From: Ruminococcus sp. UBA7477
GTDB taxonomy: Bacteria; Bacillota; Clostridia; Oscillospirales; Ruminococcaceae
Direction: 5' to 3'
Assembly (NCBI GenBank): GCA_002479715.1
Contig: DLOT01000054.1
Span: forward strand, 10,124 to 25,189
DNA length: 15,066 bases
Part shown: piece by piece, positions 1-6,931 of the stretch
How positions within the stretch are numbered: position 1 is the stretch's first letter
How the letters are laid out: every line of letters begins with the position of its first letter
Notes under the pieces: model-generated
Seen by the model: only the letters and a program-made list of their open reading frames with translations
Databases searched by the model: none
What the model was told of the DNA's origin: nothing
Program-made: the position numbers and the translations under genes

Positions 1-251
1 GCCACTACATGATCGCGGTCAAAAATAACTGCGGGAGCGCCTCCGAGCTTATACATGACCTCAGCCGCCTGCGCTGCATTCTCCGACATTTCGTTTATAG
101 GCGAATATTTGCGGAAAATGACCTCCCCGTCGTTGCTGGTGTAGATCTCAAGCGGAGCGCCGTCCTTTATTCTCATTGTGCGGCGTATTTCTTTTGGGAT
201 CACCACTCTTCCCAAGTCGTCTATTCTTCTGACTATGCCTGTTGCTTTCAC
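1..251 (-). CDS. spoVT: Stage V sporulation protein T (AbrB-family regulator), 5' part only
   Basis: The minus strand encodes 83 residues from a GTG at 251 to the window edge; the C-terminal part lies outside. The protein begins KATGIVRRIDDLGRVVIPKE and continues through IRRTMRIKDGAPLEIY and GEVIFRKYSP, the swapped-hairpin AbrB/MazE-type DNA-binding domain in the form typical of SpoVT. Residues from about 55 (NEMSENAAQAAEVMYKLGG) would start the regulatory GAF-like domain. In Bacillus this protein modulates the sigma-G regulon in the forespore; that role is family knowledge. The GTG start is supported by AAAGGTGA about 7 nt upstream and by the exact family N-terminus. It is divergent from the lysozyme-cohesin genes. 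AbrB itself shares the N-terminus but lacks the following segment, so SpoVT is preferred. Confidence 0.9.
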   Translation of the reverse strand, partial: MKATGIVRRIDDLGRVVIPKEIRRTMRIKDGAPLEIYTSNDGEVIFRKYSPINEMSENAAQAAEVMYKLGGAPAVIFDRDHVV

Positions 252-449
252 TTAAATCACCTTTCATATTAGTTTAGTTAAAAGCTTTTTTGCCAAAGCA
301 GTTTGTACCTCTCGGCTCAAGCTTCTCAATGCGAAAATATTGTTTGCAAAAGAGAAAAAATTATACACGTCATGCTGACTTAAAAGACCAAAAGTCGCTT
401 CGGAAAAACAAGGATATTAAGGCAAATCAAAGAAACGGTGTCGCTTTTG
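252..449. other. Divergent intergenic region, no gene seen
   Basis: Almost 200 AT-rich bases lie between the spoVT start and the promoter of the lysozyme gene. On the minus strand there is a TGTATAAT-like box (rc of 358-365), but no acceptable -35 at 16-18 bp, so I do not call a sigma-A promoter for spoVT. A forespore sigma-G promoter would be expected from the family, and I could not pick out a convincing one. Short open frames here have no ribosome binding site and no recognisable product. Confidence 0.5.
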
Positions 450-479
450 TTGACAATAGACGTTATTTCGTGATATAAT
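450..479 (+). promoter_or_regulatory. Sigma-A promoter with extended -10 for the lysozyme-cohesin operon
   Basis: TTGACA at 450-455 and TATAAT at 474-479 are separated by 18 bp. A TG dinucleotide at 471-472 gives the extended -10 TGATATAAT. Predicted transcription start is about 486, leaving a leader of about 110 nt before the ATG at 598. All elements match consensus, so expression in vegetative cells is likely. Confidence 0.85.
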
Positions 480-493
480 TTTCGTTAACAACG

Positions 494-561
494 CCGCACA
501 AACCATATGCGGATCATAAATAAAGATATCGGCGATCATAGTGCTGACATAAAAATCGCCG
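494..561 (+). other. Leader of the lysozyme gene with two small hairpins
   Basis: Downstream of the promoter, CCGCA (494-498) can pair with TGCGG (508-512), and CGGCGAT (530-536) with ATCGCCG (555-561) across an 18-nt loop. Neither is followed by a U-run, so they are not terminators. I compared the leader by eye with c-di-GMP and other common riboswitch cores and saw no match. It could be a regulatory leader or merely an mRNA-stabilising structure. Confidence 0.35.
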
Positions 562-597
562 AGCGCATTTTTTGCATACATAATACGGAGGATGAAA

Positions 598-2610
598 ATG
601 GGACTTAAGAAAATGCTTCGCTTTTCTAAACTGCTGTGCTTTTTTGCGGCGGCTGCAACTCTCGCGGCTGCGCCGTTTACGCTCTGGCAGGCAACAGAAG
701 CAAGCGCCGAAAATATCACCGTTAAAAGCATATATGACGGCGGTATATATACGATAGACCAGAGGTTTGACGGATACACCGTCAAAAACGGCATCGACGT
801 TTCAAAATGGCAGGGCGATATAAACTGGAAAGGTCTGAAAAACAGCGGGACCGAGTTTGCTTTTATCAGACTCGGCTACAGAAGCAATTCGCCGTCGGGC
901 GGAATTTATCTCGATGACTATTTTGAACAGAATATCAAGGCTGCAAACGCAGCCGGTCTGCCTGTGGGCGTTTATTTCTACTCTCAGGCGGTAACCGAAG
1001 CCGAGGCCCGCAGTGAAGCTAAATACTGCATTGAGAAGCTGAAGGGCTACAAAATAGATATGCCGATAATCATGGATTTTGAATACGCATGGGTCAACGG
1101 CGGTCTTGGCGGACGGCTCTATGACGCAAAGCTTTCGCCTGCTCAATCTACAAAGGTAATAAACGCTTTTCTGGACACTGTTTCGGCAGCAGGCTACGAC
1201 TCAATGCTCTATGCAAACAAAAGCACCCTCAGCGACTGCATAAACACTGACGGTCTGTCCGAAAACTCCCGTGTATGGCTTGCTCACTACACTAGCCGGA
1301 CCAACTATGCAGGCGACTATGAGTTTTGGCAATACAGCGACGACGGCGTAAGCGAATATGTTTCAAGCGACTCATTGGACTGCAACTTCTGGTTCGTTCC
1401 AAATTCCGCCGTATCGGTGACATTTTCGGAAAGCAGCGCTTCACTCAAGACCGGAGCTTCTTACACACCGACAGTTACGGTAACTCCCGGCAACTCAAGC
1501 GACAAGGTGTCGCTGACCTCATCAGACCCTGACGTTGCAACAGTAATAAACGGCTCGGTTTTCGGTATCTCAAAAGGCACAGCTAAGATCACCGCAAAAA
1601 CCACAAGTGGGGCTTCGGCTGAGATGACGGTCACCGTTTCGGAAAATATATCAGGCTATACAGCCTCGGCGACCGGCAGCTATACTTACACAGGAAAAGC
1701 TATAACCCCTGATATCACTCTTTCAAAGCAGCGGATCACTTCGGGAACACTTACGGACAGCGCTGCCGTTTACAGTCTGCCATCGGCATCGTCCGAAAAA
1801 GTGGCTGACGCACAAAAAGGCGCAAAGCTTTCGGTAAAGTCCGATACGATCAACGGCTACTGCTATGCAGCTCTGGAGGACGGCACCAACGGATTTGTTT
1901 CTGCCTCGCTCATAAGCGGAGAAACCGAAAGCATAACTCTGAAAGCAGGAACGGATTATGTTATCGAGTATTCGGGAAACATAAACGTCGGAACGGCGAC
2001 AGCTGCTGCGGTGCCCCTGACGGATACTCTCTGGGGAAGCAATAAGGTATCCTTTGAGATAACCGCCGCCCCGCTTGAAAGCTGTACAATAAAAGATATC
2101 CCGGAGCAGACCTACACAGGCGCGGAGCTTATGCCCGACGTTGAGATACTCTATAACGGCTCGGCACTTGTTAACGGCGTAGACTATGATCTCAGCTTTT
2201 CGGATAACATAAGCGTCGGAGAAGCCAATGTAACAATAACAGCCAAGGGTAATTTCAGCGGAAGCGCATCTATGGGCTTTGCGATAGTTCCCCGCTCATA
2301 TCTCTATGTCGCAACCTCTGCAACTGCCAGAGCGGAGGGCAGCGAGGAGATCATTGACCTGACTGTTTCGGACGGAGCTGTTGACACCGGCATTTTAAAT
2401 GACGGCGTTTACGAGATTGCTCTGCGTGCCGACGGCTGTGTTACCAAGAAGCTTATCGTCACTGTGCTCGGCGGACTTCCCGATCAGCCGATAGATATTA
2501 ATCTGTATCTCATCAGCGACGTTAACAACGATGAGAAAATAAATGCCAAGGACTACGCTCTTCTTCAGCGCTATCTGAACGGCTGGGATGTCGAGTTCAA
2601 ACCGGAATAA
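598..2610 (+). CDS. Secreted GH25 lysozyme-like muramidase with Ig-like repeats, SH3-like insert and single-repeat dockerin
   Basis: This is a 670-residue exported cell-wall hydrolase candidate. GGAGG at 587-591 lies 6 nt before ATG 598, whereas the in-frame ATG at 592 would have no spacing. A signal peptide covers about 1-37 (cleavage near EASA). A GH25 domain spans about 64-268, with GIDVSKWQG (Asp67), the catalytic-type MDFE (Asp160, Glu162) and C-terminal LDCNFWF. A Big_2-like domain follows at 270-348. Two related repeats (about 360-493 and 495-566) each contain YTYTG or QTYTG and a GxDYxxxxSxNxxxG core. The first is interrupted at about 380-441 by an SH3b-like segment. A small beta-rich linker module (about 567-628) leads to one dockerin-type calcium-binding repeat at 639-663 (DVNNDEKINAKDYALLQRYL). 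Family knowledge says GH25 enzymes cleave the MurNAc-GlcNAc bond. The cohesin gene starts 15 bp downstream, so surface tethering through dockerin is the likely arrangement. Substrate (own wall or another bacterium's) is unknown. Confidence 0.88.
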   Translation: MGLKKMLRFSKLLCFFAAAATLAAAPFTLWQATEASAENITVKSIYDGGIYTIDQRFDGYTVKNGIDVSKWQGDINWKGLKNSGTEFAFIRLGYRSNSPSGGIYLDDYFEQNIKAANAAGLPVGVYFYSQAVTEAEARSEAKYCIEKLKGYKIDMPIIMDFEYAWVNGGLGGRLYDAKLSPAQSTKVINAFLDTVSAAGYDSMLYANKSTLSDCINTDGLSENSRVWLAHYTSRTNYAGDYEFWQYSDDGVSEYVSSDSLDCNFWFVPNSAVSVTFSESSASLKTGASYTPTVTVTPGNSSDKVSLTSSDPDVATVINGSVFGISKGTAKITAKTTSGASAEMTVTVSENISGYTASATGSYTYTGKAITPDITLSKQRITSGTLTDSAAVYSLPSASSEKVADAQKGAKLSVKSDTINGYCYAALEDGTNGFVSASLISGETESITLKAGTDYVIEYSGNINVGTATAAAVPLTDTLWGSNKVSFEITAAPLESCTIKDIPEQTYTGAELMPDVEILYNGSALVNGVDYDLSFSDNISVGEANVTITAKGNFSGSASMGFAIVPRSYLYVATSATARAEGSEEIIDLTVSDGAVDTGILNDGVYEIALRADGCVTKKLIVTVLGGLPDQPIDINLYLISDVNNDEKINAKDYALLQRYLNGWDVEFKPE

Positions 2611-2625
2611 GAAAGGGATAAAACT

Positions 2626-4383
2626 ATGAGGATAATAAAGCGCTTTAAAACGATCATTTCTCTTTTTACGGCGGCAGTCATGCTGTCGGCAGCAGGAGTC
2701 TGCCAAGGCGCCCTTGCAGCCGAAACGCCTGCCTTCTCGGCTTCCGGCGCTTCAGGTGAGCCGGGAGATGAGGTGACCGTTGATATCAACATTTCAAATA
2801 ACCCGGGCGTTGTCACGTTCCGCCTTAACGTCAGCTATGACACATCTGCTCTGACGCTGACGGGCGCCAAGGCGAAAAGCTTTTCATCGGCAACATTCGG
2901 CCCCTTGCAGTCGCCGCTGAGCATTCTGTGGAACGAATCCGCCAGCCCGAACAATACGGCAAACGGCACGGTTGCCAGCCTTACTTTCAAAATAAACAAG
3001 GGCACAGCTCCGGGCAAATACTCAGTCAACGTTTCCTGCGAGGAAGCCTATAACTTTGATCTGGACGATGTTTCATTTTCATCATCGGGTGGGAGCGTAA
3101 ACGTTAAGGAGCCGACGGTAGATGTTGAGGGGGTTGCTCTGGATAAAAACAGTATGAGCCTTAAAATCGGCGAAAGCGGCGTTCTTAACGCAAGCGTGAC
3201 GCCGTCGAATGCGACCGACAGCTCGGTGATCTGGAAAAGCAGCAACACGAAGATAGCAACGGTCGATAAAAACGGAAAGGTCACAGCTGTCGCCGCGGGA
3301 ACGGCAAACATAACAGCAACATCTTCCGACGGCGGATTCAGCGACTTGTGCAAGGTCGCGGTAAGCTGTCCCCATAAAAATACCAAGACCTATCCCGAAA
3401 ACAAACCGACTTGCGAAGCTGAGGGAAACGGAGAATACACTATCTGCAACGACTGCGGAGAGGTCATAAAGGGCAGCAGCGAAAAGCTCCCTCTTGCCGA
3501 TCACAGCTACGGAAAGCTGATTTTGGAGGTTCCTGCGACATACTATAAAGAGGGCACAAAGGCGCACTACAAATGCTCGGTCTGCGGAAAGCTTTTCGAC
3601 AAAAACAGAAAGCCTGTTAAAGCCGCCGGGCTTGTTATACCAAAGCTCACCCAGGACTACAAGGTCATGCATGACGACACCCACCACTGGCTCGAATCAC
3701 AGATCGGCACTGTCAAGGACAAGGAAAAGCACAATCTGAAATGGGTCACAGACACACCGGCAACTGAAGATGAGGCCGGAGTTATGCATCAGGAGTGCAA
3801 GGAATGCGGCTACATAACATCTCAGGACACGGAGATCCCCAAGCTTGAGCATCTCCATGAAATGGAGCTTACCGAAGCCAAGCAGCCTACCTGCTGTGAG
3901 GAGGGAAACATCGAATACTACACCTGCTCGGTGTGCGGCAAGCTTTTCTCAGATGTGGACGGTCTTAACCCGCTTGAGGACACGGTAATTCCCGCCGACG
4001 AGAGCCTTCACTTTGGCGGCGAAGCGAACTGCTCACAGAAAGCGGTATGCGAGATATGCGGCAAGGAATACGGTGAGCTTGACCCCGACAAGCATCAGGG
4101 CGAAACCGAGATAAAAAATGCCAAGGAAGCGACCGAAACCGAGGAAGGCTACACAGGCGACACGGTTTGCAAGGGCTGCGGAGAGATCCTGACAAAGGGA
4201 GAGGTAATTCCGGCGGCAATCCCGACTGACGAAAGCGCAGCCGAGCCTGCCGAGCCTGAGGTCAGCTCAGCTCCGGACGACACCGACAAACCTCCGATCG
4301 CACATTTTATTGGCGGCGGGATCTTCATTCTTGCGGCGTTAGCGGCAGGCGGTATCGTGATATTCAAAAAGCTCAGAAAATAA
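2626..4383 (+). CDS. Membrane-anchored single-cohesin surface protein with Big_2 domain and six CxxCG knuckles
   Basis: This 585-residue protein has a signal peptide (1-32, cleavage near ALAA). A cohesin-like domain spans about 35-161 (GEPGDEVTVDINISNNPG, FRLNVSYDTSALTLTGAKA, GTVASLTFKI). A Big_2 domain covers about 168-247 (MSLKIGESGVL, SSNTKIATVDKNGKVTAVAAG). The region 249-530 is cysteine-rich, with six CxxCG pairs at 274/277, 317/320, 391/394, 434/437, 475/478 and 515/518. A Ser/Pro/Glu-rich stretch precedes a membrane helix at about 559-580 ending in KKLRK. No LPXTG sortase motif is present, so the anchor is the C-terminal helix with a cytoplasmic basic tail. AAAGGG lies 8 nt before the ATG. 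Cohesins bind dockerins with calcium (family knowledge), and the preceding gene ends in a dockerin repeat, so I infer this protein displays that enzyme. The knuckle region could be a metal-bound or disulfide-bonded stalk. No paralogue is visible in the window. Confidence 0.85.
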   Translation: MRIIKRFKTIISLFTAAVMLSAAGVCQGALAAETPAFSASGASGEPGDEVTVDINISNNPGVVTFRLNVSYDTSALTLTGAKAKSFSSATFGPLQSPLSILWNESASPNNTANGTVASLTFKINKGTAPGKYSVNVSCEEAYNFDLDDVSFSSSGGSVNVKEPTVDVEGVALDKNSMSLKIGESGVLNASVTPSNATDSSVIWKSSNTKIATVDKNGKVTAVAAGTANITATSSDGGFSDLCKVAVSCPHKNTKTYPENKPTCEAEGNGEYTICNDCGEVIKGSSEKLPLADHSYGKLILEVPATYYKEGTKAHYKCSVCGKLFDKNRKPVKAAGLVIPKLTQDYKVMHDDTHHWLESQIGTVKDKEKHNLKWVTDTPATEDEAGVMHQECKECGYITSQDTEIPKLEHLHEMELTEAKQPTCCEEGNIEYYTCSVCGKLFSDVDGLNPLEDTVIPADESLHFGGEANCSQKAVCEICGKEYGELDPDKHQGETEIKNAKEATETEEGYTGDTVCKGCGEILTKGEVIPAAIPTDESAAEPAEPEVSSAPDDTDKPPIAHFIGGGIFILAALAAGGIVIFKKLRK

Positions 4384-4387
4384 ACTA

Positions 4388-4421
4388 AGGTTTTCCCTCA
4401 TTTCGGGGGAAAACCTTTTTT
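4388..4421 (+). terminator. Intrinsic terminator of the lysozyme-cohesin operon
   Basis: A perfect 10-bp stem AGGTTTTCCC (4388-4397) pairs with GGGAAAACCT (4407-4416) around a 9-nt loop, followed by a T-run to 4421. It lies just after the cohesin gene. On the minus strand the hairpin is followed by CTTAGTTTA rather than a T-run, so it would serve the convergent nadA only weakly. Confidence 0.9.
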
Positions 4422-4453
4422 GATATAATTCAAAAAACGCGGTCGCTGTCAGC

Positions 4454-5377
4454 CTAACCCAGCCTCAGCATCTCATCAATGCAGCGGCGGGCGGCGCTGA
4501 TCTGCGTATCGGTCATCAGTATCTCATTCGGAGAGCTTCCTTCGCCGATCGTTTTGAGCAGATCCAGCACTCCGCCGAGAGTTGTTATCTTCATATCCTC
4601 ACAGATAAGCTTTTTGGACAGCGGATAAAACCGCTTATCCGGACATCTGATTTGCAGATGCTCCACTATTGCGTTTTCAGTGCCTATGATAAACTCGCCT
4701 GCTTTGCTGTTCTCGGCAAATTCCATTATACCGGCGGTAGATCCGGCATAATCCGCAAGCTCTGTCACCTCCGGCTTACACTCGGGATGAACAAGCAGCA
4801 AAGCATTCGGGTGAAGCTCCTTTGCCTTGCGAACGTCGTCAGCCGTTGCCCTGTTATGAACTGGGCATCCGCCGTTGAAAAGCCTTATATCCTTATCGAT
4901 ACAACTTTTCGCAACAAAGCTTCCTAGATTGCAGTCGGGAATAAACAATATTTTTTTATCGGGCAGCTCCCTGACAATTTTCACAGCCGACGACGATGTG
5001 ACACACACATCGCAAAGCTCTTTAAGCTCGGCAGTAGTGTTTATGTATGCAACGACCTTTCTGTCCGGCTCGGCACGCTTCATTTCGGCAAGCTCGGCGG
5101 CGGTCATCTGCTCGGCCATAGGGCAGCCCGCGCACGGATCGGAAATATATACTCTTTTCTGCGGAGACAAAAGCTTGACCGTTTCAGCCATAAACCTTAC
5201 ACCGCACATAAGAAGGTTTTTATTCCTTACCCCGACAGCCTTTTTGCTCAGTGCAAACGAATCACCCACAAAATCGGCGACCTCGGTAATGTCGGGCGTC
5301 TGATAGCTGTGCGCGAGAATACATACATCCTTCTCCGCCTTCAGCCGCATTATCTCATCCTGAATATCTCTCATCAT
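4454..5377 (-). CDS. nadA: Quinolinate synthase A
   Basis: This 307-residue enzyme condenses iminoaspartate with dihydroxyacetone phosphate to quinolinate in de novo NAD synthesis, using a 4Fe-4S cluster. The three cluster cysteines expected from the family are C85 (DPCAGCPMAEQM), C171 (NGGCPVHNR) and C259 (ICEDMKITTL). Other signatures are AHSYQTPDI with His23, FIPDCNLG and VHPEC. Length matches the short NadA class (about 300 residues). AAGGTGG lies 6 nt before the first of two adjacent ATGs. It starts 11 bp after the aldo/keto reductase gene and is almost certainly co-transcribed with it. No nadB or nadC is present in the window, so the iminoaspartate-forming and quinolinate-using steps must be encoded elsewhere or be absent. 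Confidence 0.95.
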   Translation of the reverse strand: MMRDIQDEIMRLKAEKDVCILAHSYQTPDITEVADFVGDSFALSKKAVGVRNKNLLMCGVRFMAETVKLLSPQKRVYISDPCAGCPMAEQMTAAELAEMKRAEPDRKVVAYINTTAELKELCDVCVTSSSAVKIVRELPDKKILFIPDCNLGSFVAKSCIDKDIRLFNGGCPVHNRATADDVRKAKELHPNALLLVHPECKPEVTELADYAGSTAGIMEFAENSKAGEFIIGTENAIVEHLQIRCPDKRFYPLSKKLICEDMKITTLGGVLDLLKTIGEGSSPNEILMTDTQISAARRCIDEMLRLG

Positions 5378-5388
5378 ATTAAACCACC

Positions 5389-6351
5389 TTACAGCTCCAG
5401 CATACGCATTGTCTTAGCGTCATAAACGACGTCCTGTGCGTTCATATCTTCTTCGATCTGCCAGACCTTGCTTGCCGAGAAAACAGACGATACCGGGAAC
5501 GGCTGACTGTTGAGATACCCCAGCACAACCTCGGCAGGCTGTCGGCCTGTCTGATTGCAAAGCTTAATGACATTTGCAAGGCGGGCAAGATTGGCAGTGC
5601 TGACGAACCGACCTTCTATTATGTCCTTGACGCTCTCGCCCTTGGCAAGCTTTGAGAAAAAGCCCTTTGCCTGCGGCGAAAACGCCATAACGGGGAATTT
5701 GTTTTTCGCATACCATGTATGCTCCCGCATATCCATGGAAACAAGCGTGTCATCGCCGAGCATATCACTGCTGAGGTGGGCAAGGCTGTAGTTTATCTGG
5801 CTTATCCTGAGCGGCTCCAGCCCGTTATCTTCGGCAAAACGGTTGGCCTTTTCAATTCTGGCGGTCTTCCAGTTTGAAACGCCGATAAACCTCGTTTTCC
5901 CCGACTTCACCAAGCTGTCCAGAACAGGCATTATCTCATCGACCGGGATGCTTTCGTCATCGCGGTGAAGCAAAAACAGATCCACATATTCAAGACCCAT
6001 GACCCTAAGGCTCCGGTCAATGTCATATTCAATGTCTTTTTTTGATAACCGCGAAACGTGCAGATCGGAGTGGTCGGGGTGACCGCCCTTAGTAACGATT
6101 ATCATTTTGCTGCGGTTGCCGCGGGCTTTGAGCCATCTTCCTATAACGCCCTCCGAAGAGTCCTCCCCGCCCTCAAGCCATGAACAATAGGTCCTGGCTG
6201 TGTCCAGACAGGTTCCCCCGCAGGACTCGTAGGCGTCAAGGAGCTTGAAATATTCAGAATCGCAGTCGTGGCGCTCAAATGCCGCCGTTCCGTATGTGAG
6301 AAACGGGATATCAATGCTTCCGCTGGCGTTTGAAAGAGTAAATGTTTTCAA
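5389..6351 (-). CDS. Aldo/keto reductase family oxidoreductase
   Basis: The protein is an NAD(P)H-dependent TIM-barrel reductase of about 320 residues. Numbering from the GTG at 6360, the catalytic tetrad is Asp53 (LDTARTY), Tyr58, Lys91 (IVTKGGHP) and His132 (LFLLHRDD), followed by GKTRFIGVSNW and MAFSPQAKGFF. The start is ambiguous. GAGGTGA (6363-6357) overlaps the GTG at 6360 but sits 5 nt before a TTG at 6351, which gives the usual aldo/keto reductase opening (KTFTLSNASG), so TTG is preferred. The substrate cannot be told from sequence. It is the first gene of a two-gene unit with nadA; a role in NAD metabolism is possible but is only a context guess. Confidence 0.9.
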   Translation of the reverse strand: MKTFTLSNASGSIDIPFLTYGTAAFERHDCDSEYFKLLDAYESCGGTCLDTARTYCSWLEGGEDSSEGVIGRWLKARGNRSKMIIVTKGGHPDHSDLHVSRLSKKDIEYDIDRSLRVMGLEYVDLFLLHRDDESIPVDEIMPVLDSLVKSGKTRFIGVSNWKTARIEKANRFAEDNGLEPLRISQINYSLAHLSSDMLGDDTLVSMDMREHTWYAKNKFPVMAFSPQAKGFFSKLAKGESVKDIIEGRFVSTANLARLANVIKLCNQTGRQPAEVVLGYLNSQPFPVSSVFSASKVWQIEEDMNAQDVVYDAKTMRMLEL

Positions 6352-6460
6352 AAAGTTCACCTCATATATATCAACTGAATAATATCATAACACATTTTCT
6401 CCGAAATTTCTACTGTTTTTGCAAATTTTTTATTTTCACCGAAAAAAGCTCCTGTCCCCC

Positions 6461-6489
6461 TTGACAAAAGGAGAAAAATCGGTTATAAT
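6461..6489 (+). promoter_or_regulatory. Consensus sigma-A promoter of the ylxM-ffh operon
   Basis: TTGACA at 6461-6466 and TATAAT at 6484-6489 are exactly 17 bp apart, which is a perfect housekeeping promoter. The transcription start is expected at about 6496. Confidence 0.92.
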
Positions 6490-6496
6490 TCATAAG

Positions 6497-6518
6497 TGTA
6501 AAGGTTTTCGACTTTACA
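6497..6518 (+). other. 5'-end stem-loop in the ylxM leader
   Basis: TGTAAAG (6497-6503) pairs with CTTTACA (6512-6518) over an 8-nt loop and begins almost exactly at the predicted transcript 5' end. Such terminal stems can protect mRNA from 5'-dependent decay. It ends 8 bases before the ylxM ribosome binding site (AGGAG at 6527-6531). Confidence 0.45.
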
Positions 6519-6541
6519 GGAGTGAGAGGAGCGTGCGCAAA

Positions 6542-6913
6542 ATGGCTAAAGATCTTGCATTTTCCGAGCTTTTGCGAGTCTACGGCGATATGCTGACCGA
6601 AAAGCAGCGCGACGTTCTCGGGCTTTATTACAACGAAGATCTGTCGTTGGCGGAGATTGCCGAAAACGAAGGGGTTTCGCGTCAGGGCGTTCACGATTCG
6701 ATCAAACGCGGTGAAGAGATCTTAAACGAATACGAAAACAAGCTCGGGCTTTACAGCAAGCAAAAGGCATACGAAAAAGCCGCCGGCGAGATATTGGCTC
6801 AGGCGAAGGAGCTTCGCAAGGCGCTTGCATCGCCCAGCTTTTCGGGGATCGTGCGGCAAAAGGCCGACGCGCTTATTTCCTGCATTGAAAATAGTATGAA
6901 CATATTTGACTGA
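6542..6913 (+). CDS. ylxM: YlxM-family helix-turn-helix protein (SRP operon)
   Basis: This protein of 123 residues contains a sigma-70 region-4-like helix-turn-helix at about 20-63 (LTEKQRDVLGLYYNEDLSLA, then IAENEGVSRQGVHDSIKRGE), the hallmark of the YlxM/UPF0122 family. It ends in a helical tail. Family members are encoded directly before ffh and have been linked to signal-recognition-particle function. AGGAG lies 10 nt before the ATG. An in-frame GTG at 6533 is too close to the ribosome binding site. ffh begins 18 bp downstream in the same transcript. Confidence 0.92.
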   Translation: MAKDLAFSELLRVYGDMLTEKQRDVLGLYYNEDLSLAEIAENEGVSRQGVHDSIKRGEEILNEYENKLGLYSKQKAYEKAAGEILAQAKELRKALASPSFSGIVRQKADALISCIENSMNIFD

Positions 6914-6931
6914 TAAACTTAGGAGGTTGCT

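Noticed and set aside
486..597. c-di-GMP or other known riboswitch in the lysozyme leader
   Set aside because: No conserved core motif of the common classes could be recognised; the stems are short.
4150..4383. Sortase LPXTG anchor on the cohesin protein
   Set aside because: The residues before the C-terminal helix read DDTDKPPIAHFIGGG; there is no LPXTG-like motif, so simple membrane anchoring is preferred.
6361..6410. Sigma-A promoter on the minus strand for the reductase-nadA pair (TATGAT or TATTAT boxes)
   Set aside because: No acceptable -35 at 16-18 bp for either box. A promoter must exist in this divergent region, but I cannot place it.
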